Below are positions 49,540-62,630 of a DNA stretch of 64,000 nucleotides, piece after piece. The stretch spans positions 5,644,925 through 5,708,924 of the forward strand of contig JACDQD010000003.1 of assembly GCA_019843655.1 (NCBI GenBank), written 5' to 3'. How positions within the stretch are numbered: position 1 is the stretch's first letter; each line of letters starts with the position of its first letter. The position numbers and the translations under genes were made by a program. Under the pieces are notes generated by a model. It saw only the letters and a program-made list of their open reading frames with translations, made no database searches and had not been told where the DNA came from. This DNA comes from Lethocerus indicus. Lineage: Eukaryota > Arthropoda > Insecta > Hemiptera > Belostomatidae.

Positions 49540-49879
49540 TACAAAATTAAAATAATTACGCAACTTGGCATTGAGAAGGTTAGACAAGGTGCGGTACAGA
49601 TCGTTCCAAATACAAAAAAATGAACAAAACCATATAAATATCCAAGCTGCATCTCGTAAAAATAACAAATAAAAACAAATATTTAATCCTTCATCAAATT
49701 CTTCGCGAGGAATTTCAGTGGTCAAAATTGACATATATAAAAATTTGTATTATATAAAAATTTATTATTAACTTATAATAAAGTAAATTTTCAAACGTTT
49801 ATAACATTATTTAAAAATGAACGATTAAATAAAATTAATATTTCTCGACAATTAAATCAAGGTAATTAAATAAATAAAA

Positions 49880-50510
49880 ACGTCGGGGTTAACGTCGAGA
49901 TGCACGAGGGTGATAAAGTGCGGGACTGTGGAAAATAATGACAAGGAAGTCGTAAGAAGAGGAGGAGAAGGAAGACTGGTTGAAGGCGGAGGGCGGGGAG
50001 TGGATAAAAAAGGAGATAGGAGGGAAAGTGAAGGATGAGAGAGGAGACAGTGACAAAAGGGGAAGCCGAGAACGGAAAGGGTAGCGGGAGACGGACCGAG
50101 GAAGAGAACGGTGGTGAGAGAACGCGGTGGGCAGAGGGGATGGCGACTGGGCACGAGTCCAAATGTCTAAGTAGATAATGCGAGGTTATTAACCTGGCTC
50201 CCACTCGGCTCAGACCGTCACTCCTCGGACCTACTCGGTCCCGCTCGCCCAGCAGACTTCCATATCGAATATTGAATCCAATTACCAGTTTCTCTATCTT
50301 ATTATCATAATATGCACACCGCCGTGTCCCCAGCCCTCTATATGTGCCGGTGGGATCCCTCACGTTGGGGACGACACGGTCGCCCGGTTTAAAATAAGTG
50401 CAGGCAAAGGGCAGCTCGAGCGGTGCACGGGATGCATTGCCCAGCGCCCAGCCGCACTGCAAATACGTTCCCCACCCTTCTAGCCTTCTGACTATCGGAT
50501 CCATTTTGTT
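49880..50510 (-). other. purine tract and GC-rich block with the longest open frame
   Basis: The minus-strand frame 49866-50504 (212 codons) is the longest in the window. Its C-terminal 90 residues are Leu/Ser/Pro/Phe-rich because 49930-50125 is purine-rich on the plus strand. Its N-terminal 120 residues (from MDPIVRRLEG) have mixed composition but match no family I know, and no splice or promoter context is clear. I treat it as an unconfirmed frame; chance is enough to explain it. Confidence 0.2.
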
Positions 50511-53339
50511 ACTTTAAACTATATGGGTCCGATACCATTTATGTTGTAATTTTTAAACTTTTATTTATAATATAGTGAGTTAAGTATATACACAATGATT
50601 ATAATACAATCGGACGAAGATTTAATCAAACAAATTCCTGGTACGTAACTAATAAAGTATACTCGAAAACGTCTTTGTGCAACGACGGTTTTTCCGTCGG
50701 TTTAAATTACACTTTGGGTAAATCGAGTTACGCAATATATAACTAACGTCAGGGAAGTCAGGATAGAGGAGGGGAGCTTGGAAAACGTAAAAAAGTGGAA
50801 TCCCGTCTTCTTTTTTTGTCTGTATTTTTTGTGTCGTGGCCCCAGGACGCGTGTCATGATGAGGCTCAAAATATCTATCCGTGAGGTGCACGGTTCCAGC
50901 CCGTTCACAAACAAACATCTCTTTTCGAATATATATTGCCGATACAAAATAAAATCTGAAAATCGTCGAGAACAATGAAGGCGTCGTAATGATGACTAGA
51001 TAACTGCGGCAGTTTACTTTATCCTGATTGAGTCCATATTTGATGAAAGTTCATTACATTTAATAAGGTATAATTCATTCAGTGACCCTATTTCAATTAT
51101 CCCAATTTTTATTTAAAAACTATACTTTAAAATAAATTTAGGATCTCCGCTAAGATGCTATAAAAATATTTCCATAGGGGAGTTGGAAGTAATTTTACTG
51201 AAATATTCCTAAAAACGCGGAAAGGGTAACGTGAATTGGAGGTGAAATAAAATAAACTTCTGGTAGCGGTAGAAGTGGCAAAGCACTCAGACTGGCTCAA
51301 GAGTGCACTGCCCTACACAATTGCAGCCGCCAGTCTACAAAATAAGACGATCACAAAAATCTCGAATCTCTGCAGGTGTTAACGACCTCTTTAAAAACCC
51401 AATGTATGTTTTAATGGCCTCCAACAAAACTCAAAATTCCAGCCCCGTATAAAACCAGTTTGAATGGTTAAATTAACCGGGTTAAACGGTCTCTCATTTT
51501 TGTCATTATATGAACAGGATAACTATTTTGAAAACGTCGGTTTTTCTATCTCAATCCCAGAAAAATGTGCAATAATACATGTTCAAACTGTGATTCAATA
51601 TAGGATTTTAAGACGCCATAATTAAGCCAATCTGCGATTTTGTTTTATCAAAAAGCATCCATACTTCAACTAAGGTAAAATTTTCTTTAACGAAACTGTT
51701 AAGCCGAAACCCCCAAATTACCTTCTTCCTTCAAAAATCGTTGTGAAAAGTTATAAAACTCCGTCAACTTGTGTCCCAAAAATTTAGAACAAATCGAACG
51801 GTCGTAGGTAGAATCCTAACCTTCGGTCATATATTGGCCACACAGGGACGATCTCACGCCCCCAGTGCACAATGCATTATGCATGTGTAGGAGTCATTGG
51901 AGAAAGTGGGTAATATCTGGAGCCCACGATGTAAATCGTTCGGAAAACCATTTCACTCGAAGAGCCCACCATCCGCCTTAACCACCATCATCATAAATGG
52001 TCACGTTTTTAGTCATCTCGGGGGCAGCTCCTATTGGGATCCTGATTTCTACGGTGCCGAGAATAGCGAGCGAGGTGCAAATAACTGCCTCCGCAGTGTG
52101 AAGTCGGGTGCATACATAACACGCTCATTGAGCGGCTCGGATTTTTCAATGCAATTACCTCACGGCAATTTCACTTTCATTAAAACGAGAATGCGAATAA
52201 CAACGGCCCCGGTTGAAGTCCTTCATCTTAACCAGCTCGAGCCTCTCCGTTCTCATAAATAAAAACAGAACAGTTACCGCAAAAACCCATTAAAAACGTT
52301 TTGTACAAAAAGATTATAAAGAAATAACTATCTTACGTACAGAGACGATTCCGTTGCCCCTGGTCAAACTGCATACGAAAAAAGTTTAAATAATTCGAAA
52401 ACCATTAGATAAATATAAACTATGAACGCTCTATACTTCAACCCGTTATCTTTATTCCTACAAACGTATTAATGAATTCCTCCCCATAATGAAAGATCAT
52501 TTTTTTCATTAGAATTCATAATGCCGGCAGCAGATTGCGATTGCCACAATTACCAAATTTCGGTGCCATTTATGTTCCGCGGAGAATACTTTAGACTTTC
52601 AAAACTAGCTCCGGCTAATTGGCCGATATATGAATCAAGAAATAATTGAGCGCCGAATGAAATGGCGGGGGTAAGAGCGATAAACTGGCTATCTAGCGGC
52701 TAGGCAAACCTGATATGCAAAGTATGCCACCCCCACCCCCCCTCAACCAACACTACTAGATTCACGATGATTAGATCGCCCGGTGTTTTAAACCAACAGA
52801 ATTAAATAGTTACACATGTTCGCTTATTATCAGGCTAGTAATCCGCCGGTACCGACTGGAAACATCACTCTCTCCGATCAATGAGGCAATCAATAAATGT
52901 TAAACCCAGCGTTTATGAAATTCAGCACACTCAGGTTCAGTAATCGACATTACTCTAATATAACAATCGACGAATTTGAAATATACCTGTCGTATTTCAA
53001 GTAAATAGTAAAGACATTTTAACTGAAGTCTGTATTAATGTTCCGGCTTTACTTGTGATAAAAGTGATCAATTCACTTAATCAATAATACAGTTCTATAA
53101 TCACATTTTGCAATTTGAGTTGGAAACAAACAAAACTAGGTACGATAATCTGGTCTTCTTAAAGTTAGGTAGGACCTTCCATATGCAATAATCTACGATA
53201 TTATAATACAATATTATAATAAGAAACCATTGTTCCGAGAAGATCGTTATGAGGAATCGCCCTTATACAGATCAAATTCAATACATTAGATATACTATTT
53301 TCTCTTAAATCGTGAAGAAATTATACTAGGATAGTTTCA
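50511..53339. other. AT-rich noncoding DNA
   Basis: No supported gene. A 121-codon plus frame (51897-52262) lies in a mildly GC-rich stretch without a known domain. GGTTAA-A-TTAACC near 51466 is palindromic and followed by GGGTTAA. ATATTATAATA is repeated near 53191-53216. A C-rich run lies near 52729-52742. Confidence 0.5.
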
Positions 53340-53360
53340 GTCCAGCGCGGTTGAACAGTG

Positions 53361-53401
53361 TCGAACCATATGTTCGATCCGGGTCCGCGTGTCGGACACG
53401 C
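53361..53401. promoter_or_regulatory. two adjacent palindromes in a GC block
   Basis: TCGAAC-CATAT-GTTCGA at 53361-53377 and GCGTGTC-G-GACACGC at 53387-53401, nine bases apart, inside a short CpG-rich block (53340-53420). Palindromic pairs like this suit dimeric factors; no specific factor is claimed. Confidence 0.45.
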
Positions 53402-53460
53402 TCCGTTGGTCCCACAACTTCTCCCTATCGTAGTCTGTTGACCGCCTTTACAGTAGCATT

Positions 53461-53819
53461 TGTAGACATGTAATAAAAAAAAGAATTACTACTTTCCATA
53501 AAATATTAACAATTACGCCGGAGTAAAAATAGGTCGGACCGGCTCTCGTTAATAGTGCGTTAGTATTAATTTCCATGTCTGCCTCCGATTAACTGGAGCC
53601 CAATTGCAGCCACATTTGATGATTTGTGTCGAACTCTTTCTCATAATTGCTATCGCACGATGACACCAAACAAACTAAACTGACCCGGTCAACGGTTTAA
53701 CCTGAATTGGGTATTATATCGCGGCCAGTATTCATTTTACGAATAAATTTTTCGTATTCTCAGGGATCTGAGTAGCTTCTCTACCGTAGGGAAGATCGCC
53801 CTTGCGGACGTGGATATTT
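53461..53819. other. AT-rich noncoding DNA
   Basis: Nothing seen beyond a poly-A run near 53475. Confidence 0.5.
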
Positions 53820-54190
53820 AGCGGTAGTATAGAATTTTGTCCCCATGAAATTCGTAAAGGTGGCCCAGGGTTTCTGTTCGTGGAGGTGCGACCACCCCAA
53901 ACCTAGGAAACAGAGGCAAAAAAATTAAAATATAAACAAAACGAAAAGAGAAATATCGCCCACCGAGAGTCGCCCTCCCCATCCGACTAATCCGGGGCTC
54001 ACGTTTATCGGCCATGACGGCATCACGTCCTCCCTCTTCTTCATGCCTCCTCCTCTCTTTATCGCACAGTTATTCCCGTTTTTCTTTCTCTCTTTCTGAT
54101 CTTCTTCTTCTGACTACTACTACTACTACTACTATTACTAGCTGGTTCCGAGCGCTACAAAGAGTTCTATACGACCCACAGACCCACATC
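53820..54190. other. pyrimidine-rich block with trinucleotide repeat
   Basis: The plus strand is T/C-rich at about 54028-54112 and passes into the (ACT)n run. Frames on both strands (53818-54015 minus, 54014-54319 plus) are composition-driven (Ser/Leu, poly-Thr). Confidence 0.5.
54113..54139. repeat. (ACT)n microsatellite
   Basis: Eight to nine ACT triplets, one of them changed (ATT). Confidence 0.9.
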
Positions 54191-54639
54191 ACGTATTCTC
54201 TTCTCTGGTTCAAGATAGCTCCCCTCGCCATTAGGACACGCTTGTTATTCCGGACGAAATTTAAAGTTCTCGCATTTTTAATTTGTGTAAATTATATTTA
54301 CAGGCCTACTGCGACGTAACTAATCGTTTGTTTGTGCATACGCAATATTTTGTAGTCTTCTGAGCGGTTAATATATCTACCCATAAAGCCTTCTTCGGCC
54401 TATCGGTCACATGAAACAGAGATCACGACGTTTCAAAGGTAAATTTTGTGTATTTTACCAACAATATATATTACCTAAGGAGATTAAGAACGTATTTATC
54501 TGGCAACGTCAAATTACGCCTTTAAATGAACGAATTCAGTAGCGACACGATAAATATATCTAATAATATTGGCGGCTCGGTTAATATGCCGATATTAAAT
54601 AACTCAATTCCTCAAATTTATTCGAATTGAACCCGCACA
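54191..54639. other. AT-rich noncoding DNA
   Basis: No gene or repeat seen. Confidence 0.5.
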
Positions 54640-55140
54640 AATGGTCCCAGGATTGTCGCGTCGTAAGTACTAGGGCAAAACGTCGGTAGCTCCCATTATC
54701 CGTGACGGTTTCATAAGGAATCGGTTTCGTATCATCCCGTAGTTAAATCCCTTTAAAAGAAGGGAAAGTTATGAAACGCAGTCTTCTTTCACGAAGATAG
54801 CGTCGCCCGGTAAATTGATGGCACCACTATCGGCAATCAACGGCCGTTTCAAGGGACCACATAAAAAGGAAATACCCGATAACGGGACATTTTTTTTCCC
54901 TTTATTTCCCGTCGAATGGCCGTTGACGGTCTAATGTGGTCTAGGGAATTTTCGATAGCCAAACCCGGCGGGTAAAATATGCGACAGAATCCGATAGGCG
55001 ACTACTCACTCCACTTCTTAGCTCTATGATTAGGCGGGCCTCCATTACCCGACCGGATTAACTAAATAAAGCGGTGTAGAAACAACCGGAATGGAGACTT
55101 TAGATTTCGTGTACAAATTCGTTCCTTTCCGGGGGCCGGC
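54640..55140. promoter_or_regulatory. CpG-rich block with interlocked inverted repeats
   Basis: No open frame of note covers it. At its centre lie ordered inverted pairs: CTATCG (about 54827) with CGATAG (about 54953); TCAACGGCC (54837-54845) with GGCCGTTGA (54918-54926); GACCACAT (54855-54862) with ATGTGGTC (54934-54941). The last two pairs interlock rather than nest. CCCGGTAAA/GGCGGGTAAAA words flank both sides. It looks like a dense regulatory block or a structured RNA. Confidence 0.35.
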
Positions 55141-58100
55141 TTTCTTAATGGTCAACAATAAAGGGATTCATTTCGAGCAAATTATAAAACGATATTTATG
55201 AACTTGTAAAGGTATATTCTGAAAAGAGCTGAATGGCCTGAAGGGAACACTTCCTCTCATTCTCCGTAAGACACTTCCCATCCCCCACCACACTTGGGAA
55301 GTTGCGGTGAACTGGTGTATGGATCAAGCATCCCCACAGCCTCTGTTCGCAGTGACTTCACCCTACGTTCGGAACAATTACACACTAAAATATAATATTA
55401 AAACACCCCTCAGAAGCACTAAGACATTAAGAGTGCGCAATAAAGGGCTACCGCACCCTCAGAAGGGTCCTGCTCAGAGGCTGGCAGACGCGCTGAAAAT
55501 CTGTCTTCGTTAGATGTTTGGTCTTGAGACGACGGGGAATTAATCAGCGGCCATATGGAAAAGCCCGGGACACGCCGAACAGACTGGAATGAATAAAAAA
55601 AATCTCTGTCCCATTGCTTCACCGCGGGACATTAACCTGTTGCCTAACTTCGCAGCGGTTCAGACAACGATTTTACTCCCCGCCTCAATACAAATATGTG
55701 GAAAGTATTTAACGGACTGTGAATCGCAACGGACGATTTTTTCACGTTATATCGGTATTCAAATAGAAAGATTTTTTTAATAATAAGCCAAAATTGGCCT
55801 TGCATTAAATATAATCGCTATTTAATCTTCTGTCTTCACTCGCTAATTTGGTACTATGCTATACCGGTTCCGGCTTCGTCAGTACATTCGTGATTCACCT
55901 ACGCGAGTCACCACAGGACATCAAATGAACCTACCCATGTACAGGAGAATGTCAGTTTCATAACGACAATAACGAAAGCTATCTATAAATCGTTCTGGTA
56001 GGAAAAGGTTGTCAGGTTTTGAGGAATAACATTTTGGCGTGAGGCTGACGATCGGTCGTCTGGCCGTGTGGGTGGCTCGCATAGCCCTTCGCTACCAACT
56101 CACCGATACCAGAATTAAGCCCGAAAAAACCTATCGAAGGGGCGATACTTATCCTAGCCATAAAACCACTCTATAAATGTTGAAAACTCTTTTTTTAATC
56201 GTGAAAATAGCATAATAATACGTTAATTGATATACAATAACAACAATAGAAATAAGAATCAATTAGGTAGGCCAACCAGGTTAGGTTAACCAGCTGAAGT
56301 CATTCCAGTTTAATTAACCTAGATAACGTGAGCGTCTTTAATTGGGAAACTCACAGGTTTCATAGCTAATACTTCAGAAAGAATGAATCCTTAAAAATTC
56401 ACTTCCCCCGAACTAAAAATTTGAAACAAATCAAGTTTAAAAATGTGTTTTTCCTAATATGTCTTCCATTATATGTGTCATACAACGCAGTAATACTCAA
56501 TTCCTAATTCGCTGATAACCCAAATGACTAGAATGGACTAGAATTGAGTGTGACTCAACAATCAACATAGGTTTGGGTTCCGTCTACATTAATCGTGGCC
56601 GGTTAATCGTTTTCATTTATTCACACTCTCCAACACGAAAGGGAGAAGTGGAAAGGGGAGAAAGAGAAATAGGGAACGGACAAATAAAGAGAGAGGGAGG
56701 AAGAGAGTGTCCGGTCGAGTTAATAGAAACACATAAAGAAAACATGAGAGACGGTTTATGGTAAAACAAGGACAAATTATTCAGACGAACCAAGTTCCTT
56801 AACCCATGAAGAAACACTGGAGTGAACAAAAAAATGTATGTTTCTAAAAAGTAGTTTTGTTTACTTCGAGTAGAAATGAAGCAGGAAAACAACAGAAGAC
56901 GTTTGAACAGCGGTCACAAAAGACGGAGGTTCCTTTCAGGTAACCAGTACTGTAATCAGTTACAGTCAATCTCGGTTAGAATTATTCAGAAAGATAATAC
57001 GATTAAACCAATTACGGAAAAAACGAAAATTATGGTATGTTACAAAAATCTCACGATCATGGTTATGGTGGATATGTAATCAGGATTTACACAGGCTTCG
57101 ACACACTCATATACACACTAAATACTGCATACATTCAAACAAACTAGAGAACTATATGTAACTCTCACAAAATACGTAGGTAGACGAGTAAATATTTACA
57201 CCCACTTAAGCATAGACAATACATAAACATAAACCATGAACATGTAGAAGATGAGGGTTTACTTTTGGGAGATAATACAGTACTGTAGATTACGGTATTA
57301 ATATTAGTTTCTGAAAAAAAATATTTGTACAATTACGTCATATGGAACCTAGGAGAATCACAAAATTAAAATTATTAAATATAATATCATTAACAACAAT
57401 AATCATTACTTACTTATTACAGATCACTTTAAGGAAATCACTTTTTGGGAATTCTTAGCTTACGTCCTCATATGGTAGTATTTACCATTAGTTATTAACA
57501 GACTTCAGACGTAGTCAAATTATATGTACTGTGAGGTTAGAAAATGAAGAATTATGTTCGCGTCATAAGCCAAATTATTAAAATTAAAGGGCTTCATTTA
57601 ATTATCTAACTGGAGGAGGGGACTATCAACAATTCCTCCATGTCGGTTTAAGACTATGAAAGAAAACATTCACCTTCCGAAAGCGACTGAAAGGCACATG
57701 CTGGAAGAGAAAGTGTTCACTTTTACTTTCCGCTATGTACGCAGTACCTGAGTTCAGTTCCTCTTATGGCAATGCGCGGACCCGGTTTGAGTTTCGATTG
57801 CGGAAATCTACTTTTAGAGAATTTATTCGGTAAAATATCACGGTTTCAGTTTTAATCTACTCATTTCCGCTGTCATGTAGGCGTACATGTCATTTTCTTT
57901 TCCTTCCATGTCTAGTAATAAGAAATTCTACGCGTGACAATTTATATGCTTCAATTCAGTATTGAGCAAAGCCATAATAAGGCTCCATATTTATTTCCAT
58001 CCGATTAAACAACAAATTTAAATATTAGAAAGACAATATAGAACATAATTCAATACTGTTTGACCCGTTTACATAGCAACGTATACGATTATAGTTGTAG

Positions 58101-58289
58101 AATGATTTTTATATTAACTTGTATGTTTGTTCTTCTCCCTTTATGGATAACTATTAATTAGATCATATTCCCAAATTACCAATCACTTATATATTTTGAT
58201 TGAAATATGCTCATGATTCAGCGCAATTTTCATTGACAGTGGTCTTATTTTTGATGTATATAACTTCGTCTCACCTTGGAGTATTTTTG
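55141..58289. other. AT-rich noncoding DNA
   Basis: No supported gene. A purine-rich run lies at about 56636-56712, and GGTTAGGTTAACC near 56279-56292. CATGTA-GGCG-TACATG near 57875 is a 6-bp-arm palindrome. Frames of 60-91 codons are featureless. Confidence 0.5.
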
Positions 58290-59240
58290 GCGGTGGCGGG
58301 TCTGACCATTGTCCTCTTTTCGTCTTTCGGAAGACGAAGATAGTCTTGGTCGCCCAACAGGAAAAGATCCTTGGAAATTATCATCTCCCTTCCCCGGTAG
58401 AATGCCTCTCAAAACGCGATCTCACACAGTCAACACCAGATCACACTCACAAGCGGTCGGAGAGATTTTTTTAAATAAAAAAAATGACTACACACAAACC
58501 CGAAGAAGAGAGATAAACGGCCCTTGATCAAATATACATTTCAACGACACGATCGCCACGGATAGTGCCTATCCGTGTTGTCTCGACAGGCAGATTTGAG
58601 GTAAAAATTGACGGTATGTGAATCGTCGAAATATGTTTGCGAATTGATTTTTGACTACCGAATGAACCCACCACGCCGACGACCGTAGACCAACTGAAGT
58701 GAAGACCAGACGCTGTGATCGCAACTAGGTTCCGACGGGGACGACATCTACCGGACCTTTCACCGACCAAAATTCCCTCTCCACGCTTTCCTCACATCGG
58801 TTGTTTATTTTTTCGTTCGCTCCTGCCTCTATCTCTTTCTCTCACATTTCCTCCTCCCCTCCTATTCTCCTTCTCTACTCTCATGCACCGCTATAATGCG
58901 CCGATTTATCTCTCAAAAACGCCCCATTTCTCTCCCGCACCCGTCCTTCCTCCTATCACTCTCTCGCCTCCACTTTCTTACTACCCTACTTACCCTATTA
59001 ACTCCCCAACTCTCCCTCTTCCACACAGTAATAGTTTATAGTACTCTAAGGGGATGGACGGCACCAGCCTTCACGGTTTTATCGGTGTACAAATCATCGA
59101 ATGTATCGAAGTACGAACTCGTAAAAATCTTCCTTCCATCTTACCAAACCCGATTATTGAGTTCCGTCTTCCGACCGTCTCTATTCCCTCCAGTGTTTCT
59201 GTGTACATCGAATGGAAACAAAGATTTGTAAGTCTGTATA
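58290..59240. other. GC-rich then pyrimidine-rich region
   Basis: CpG-rich to about 58780, including a perfect 8-bp hairpin TTCGTCTT-TCGG-AAGACGAA (58319-58338), then strongly T/C-rich on the plus strand at about 58787-59030. Plus-strand frames over the tract (58715-59041, 58896-59231) are Ser/Leu/Pro-rich products of composition. Confidence 0.45.
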
Positions 59241-62200
59241 GAAAAAGGTAAGTTATTGCCACAGACGTCATCCCTCAAAGGTCGACGTCCTATTTAGATA
59301 AAAATGATAGTCCCACAACAGTTGTTAGGAAAGCAAAGCTTACAGTTCGACTTTCTGAAGGCTCTACCAGCTGAATATGGCTCGCATCCTCATGATGTGG
59401 CCTATTCCATTATCGCAGCTTGACAGGAATCGACACGAACACGCCGAGGTATTTATAGGACCGAGTTCTCCACCCCCTGCTACTGTCTAATTAACGAGCA
59501 TATTTATGTTTGTCGAGTGGGATATTAATTAACTCCGTCTAAAAGCGAGAACCTTTGCGACGACATAATAATTTACAGAGCGATAACAAACAGATATAAA
59601 TCACTAACATCACTAAGAAAAGGTCCTACGAGAGGACCGACCATACGTATCTGGAACTGGACGGTTCCAACGTCAACGCTGACTGTCTAACACTTGAAAG
59701 ATCTAAATAATTTGGGCTATAGTATAGCTTTCTTCCGTACCTAACACAGCGATATTAACTAACAGAAGGAATACGTAAGTAACCTTTCACAATACCTCCC
59801 CCACCCCCAATGCAATATTAATACATTTAATCGAAATGATTTACGTTGGCGGACTGAAACGTTTATAGTTGCACAAGTAAAACAGTTCTCAGGGACTGCA
59901 TTCTTGCCTCACTGACTTCAGCCTTCCTTCCTTTTTTGACTCTTTTTCAAATCATAGTCGTAATTCATTCAACACGTCGACTCCCTTGTAAACTGCATAT
60001 TATGCGGACTCCGCGATTAATATTTTCTCGAAGAACGTACTAAGTTGTATTATATGGTAATTTCCTGTATTTTCCGTCTGTCGTTAATATAGATATTTCG
60101 ATGATTTAATTAAATCACGATGTAATTTTCTGTAGAGCAACAATTCAAATAATAAAATGTTCAAGAAAATGATTATAAAAGTGTTTGCACTTTTACAAAC
60201 AGAACTTTTTTAAACAGAAATCCGTGTTTATATTATTTTTTATTTCTCTATCCGTACCGGTCCCATTTCAATAAAACACGCATAGTATTATTCTCCAGAT
60301 CATACTAAACACAATACTATGAAAGATCGAATACTTGCGATCAACTACAATAGCCGGTCTCCGAATCACTGACCCTGCAGAAGACAGTTCAACGTTGTTG
60401 GAAGCAATTACGGGACTGGGCGTAGTTGCGGGCCTTCACGTGAAAAAACATAAGCCGCGTTCCGAGGAGGTAATTGGAGTCGGGATAATTATTCCGTTTT
60501 GCAACACATCCGGGTAAGACCAGTTGCACTTTAAGCGCACAGTAAAATTGTTTAAAATACGAACCTTCAGTGAACCTTTTGTCTTTTTTTCTATAAAATC
60601 CGTTCTTCGGTAATTAAAATGAGACTCTGCATTGGGGGAATGGTTGAAATTCTGTTTAGGATTTGAGCCGAGAAAAAAAGAGGATCCAATTACCAGACAC
60701 CACAAGAGAAGAACATAACTTGGTTTTTTATAAAATTAAGTCCTTACTATATAAGCAGACTTAAAATAAACGAGTATTTGTATGCCATTTGAATTACGCG
60801 AATACTCTCAAATTCAGTTCACGTATTTATCATGTTCTAGTTGCTTTGTGAAACACATTTTTTCTTGATAATGGAGATTCAATTGACAAGACATCGTTCG
60901 CTGAAACCAATTAAACCTTAGTAGTAGTCTATGAGGATGGTACTATAACATGCAAGAATCATATTTCTAAATGCCATCTCTATGAGGTGCCATCCATCAC
61001 ACCCAGGTAACCACAAAAACAACATCTAAAACCTGCGGATGTACATTCTCTCCCCCTTACATTGAATTTCGTTTCAATAAACAAAATGTCATCCTACGGT
61101 AAATATATATATAAAACAATCATTGAGCCAGGAATTAAAGATCAACATGATTAAATCGTGAAAACAAAATAATGAAGTACATAAATATTATCAGTTCAAT
61201 GGAAACTACGTTTTGTAAATATTTCCTCGTTATTTAAAATCGGATAATTTTTTATGAGAATAATCCGACATTTTAAACCCGGACATGTCAGGAATATAAG
61301 ACTTGGTCCAATGTTTCTGTACTTTATAACCATTGAAAACACCCTGCCAAGGACCCTCCCTTCTAAATTTGCATAATCTAATCATATACCCGAATACGCA
61401 AAGCTATACATATGCGTCCACTTATGCAGTTTATTTTTTAATCCAAAAAGGAGAACGAATATATTTGGCGAAATACCTCTTTAATAAGAATGACCCAATC
61501 ATCGATTTGTTTTCGTTTCCTAATTCATTAAAATTCAACAGGAATGAAGTGTATATTGTTTCGTTTAGCTGTAATATTGTTGGCAAATTTATAACGTTAT
61601 TCTTTACAGCACCGTGCTTGAGTATTTATTTATTGATTCAATAACTTAGAAAATGTTATAGACAATCAGTATTTCCAGACTTCATTTTACATTCATTACA
61701 CAGACAACTTTGTACATTTGCAACACACAATTGAATCACGAACAATAGATTGGTTCCTTAAAACAGAATTATTTTAGAGATTAGCAAAAGGAATAGAACT
61801 ATTACGAACAGTAACTTGTTATTAAAAAAAGCAACTATTATTGGTTTTTTTTAATACCAATTCTTTGAATAATATATGATATTTGGAAACCAAAGATAAA
61901 TATTAAAGGCAAAAACCTGCATAAATCCTTAACTGCAACGTTTTGAAAATGAAAGAAATGAGTTACACAACTCAGGAAGGCTGTAAAGGCGTTTTTATTT
62001 ACTTAAATTTTAGAGCGGTCATAAATAATTGAGCGAAACAACACATTACTGGATAATAATGGTAGTTCAGTTTTATAACTGTAATAAGAAATAATCAGCC
62101 AACATTAATGGGATCGTAACTGCACGCTAGCACCACAGTCTGCAGCCTCGAATGAGAACGGCCGGAGTACGTCGATAAATTCGATATTTAAACAGGATAA

Positions 62201-62256
62201 TTTTAATTTTAAATCCGAACGTTATTATCGCATTTATGTATTTCAAATAAATTAAT

Positions 62257-62259
<3 letters not shown>
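59241..62259. other. AT-rich noncoding DNA
   Basis: No supported gene; a 103-codon plus frame (61333-61644) has no known feature. TAATTAAC (about 59491) and ATTAATTAAC (about 59524) lie in a conserved-looking homeodomain-site-rich stretch at 59450-59600. TAAAAGTG-TTTG-CACTTTTA at 60176-60195 is a perfect 8-bp hairpin. A POU octamer lies at 61367-61374. Confidence 0.5.

Positions 62260-62296
<37 letters not shown>
62260..62296. repeat. (AT)18 microsatellite
   Basis: Uninterrupted AT repeat about 110 bp to the left of the foldback element. Confidence 0.95.
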
Positions 62297-62300
<4 letters not shown>

Positions 62301-62412
62301 GAACATCATCATTTGATTAAACTCATTTAAATGAACATGGTGTTCTCATTCTTTATTAGAACGTAGTTCTGATTATTAGACTAAAGATTCTAAAATCAAT
62401 CAAATGTATCCT

Positions 62413-62429
62413 CACACACACACACACAC
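62413..62429. repeat. (CA)n microsatellite
   Basis: Eight CA repeats followed directly by CTCAGGGGGTAACTAG, a degenerate copy of the box found in the tandem units to the right. Confidence 0.85.
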
Positions 62430-62630
62430 TCAGGGGGTAACTAGCATCCCATTCAGCATTTTATCAGATATTGAACTTCTGATTGTTATTGTGTTTTTGG
62501 GGGATGTTGTTTGACCAAACAATGGTCACAACTATTAGGTTCTGACTTTCAAATATATGACAAGAAACCTAGCCGGTTTATTTATTGAAATTTATTGAAA
62601 AAAGTTTATTTTTACTAATCTAGTTAATCG

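Larger units (their letters stand above)
47741..49879. other. AT-rich noncoding DNA
   Basis: No supported gene; a 117-codon plus frame at 47908-48261 has no recognisable feature. Local structures are listed separately. Confidence 0.5.

Noticed and set aside
49866..50504. 212-codon minus-strand frame as a gene
   Set aside because: Half of it is the stop-poor pyrimidine strand of a purine tract. No domain, splice signal or promoter supports it. Kept only as a low-confidence note.
54664..54673. TAAGTACTAG, as in miR-252
   Set aside because: The sequence diverges right after the tenth base and no pairing arm is present downstream.
56279..56292. Telomere-like GGTTAGGTTA
   Set aside because: Only two units; not an interstitial telomeric array.
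17340..61374. Five POU octamers (ATGCAAAT) across the window
   Set aside because: Counting both strands and the AT-rich composition, roughly two to three are expected by chance; they do not cluster.
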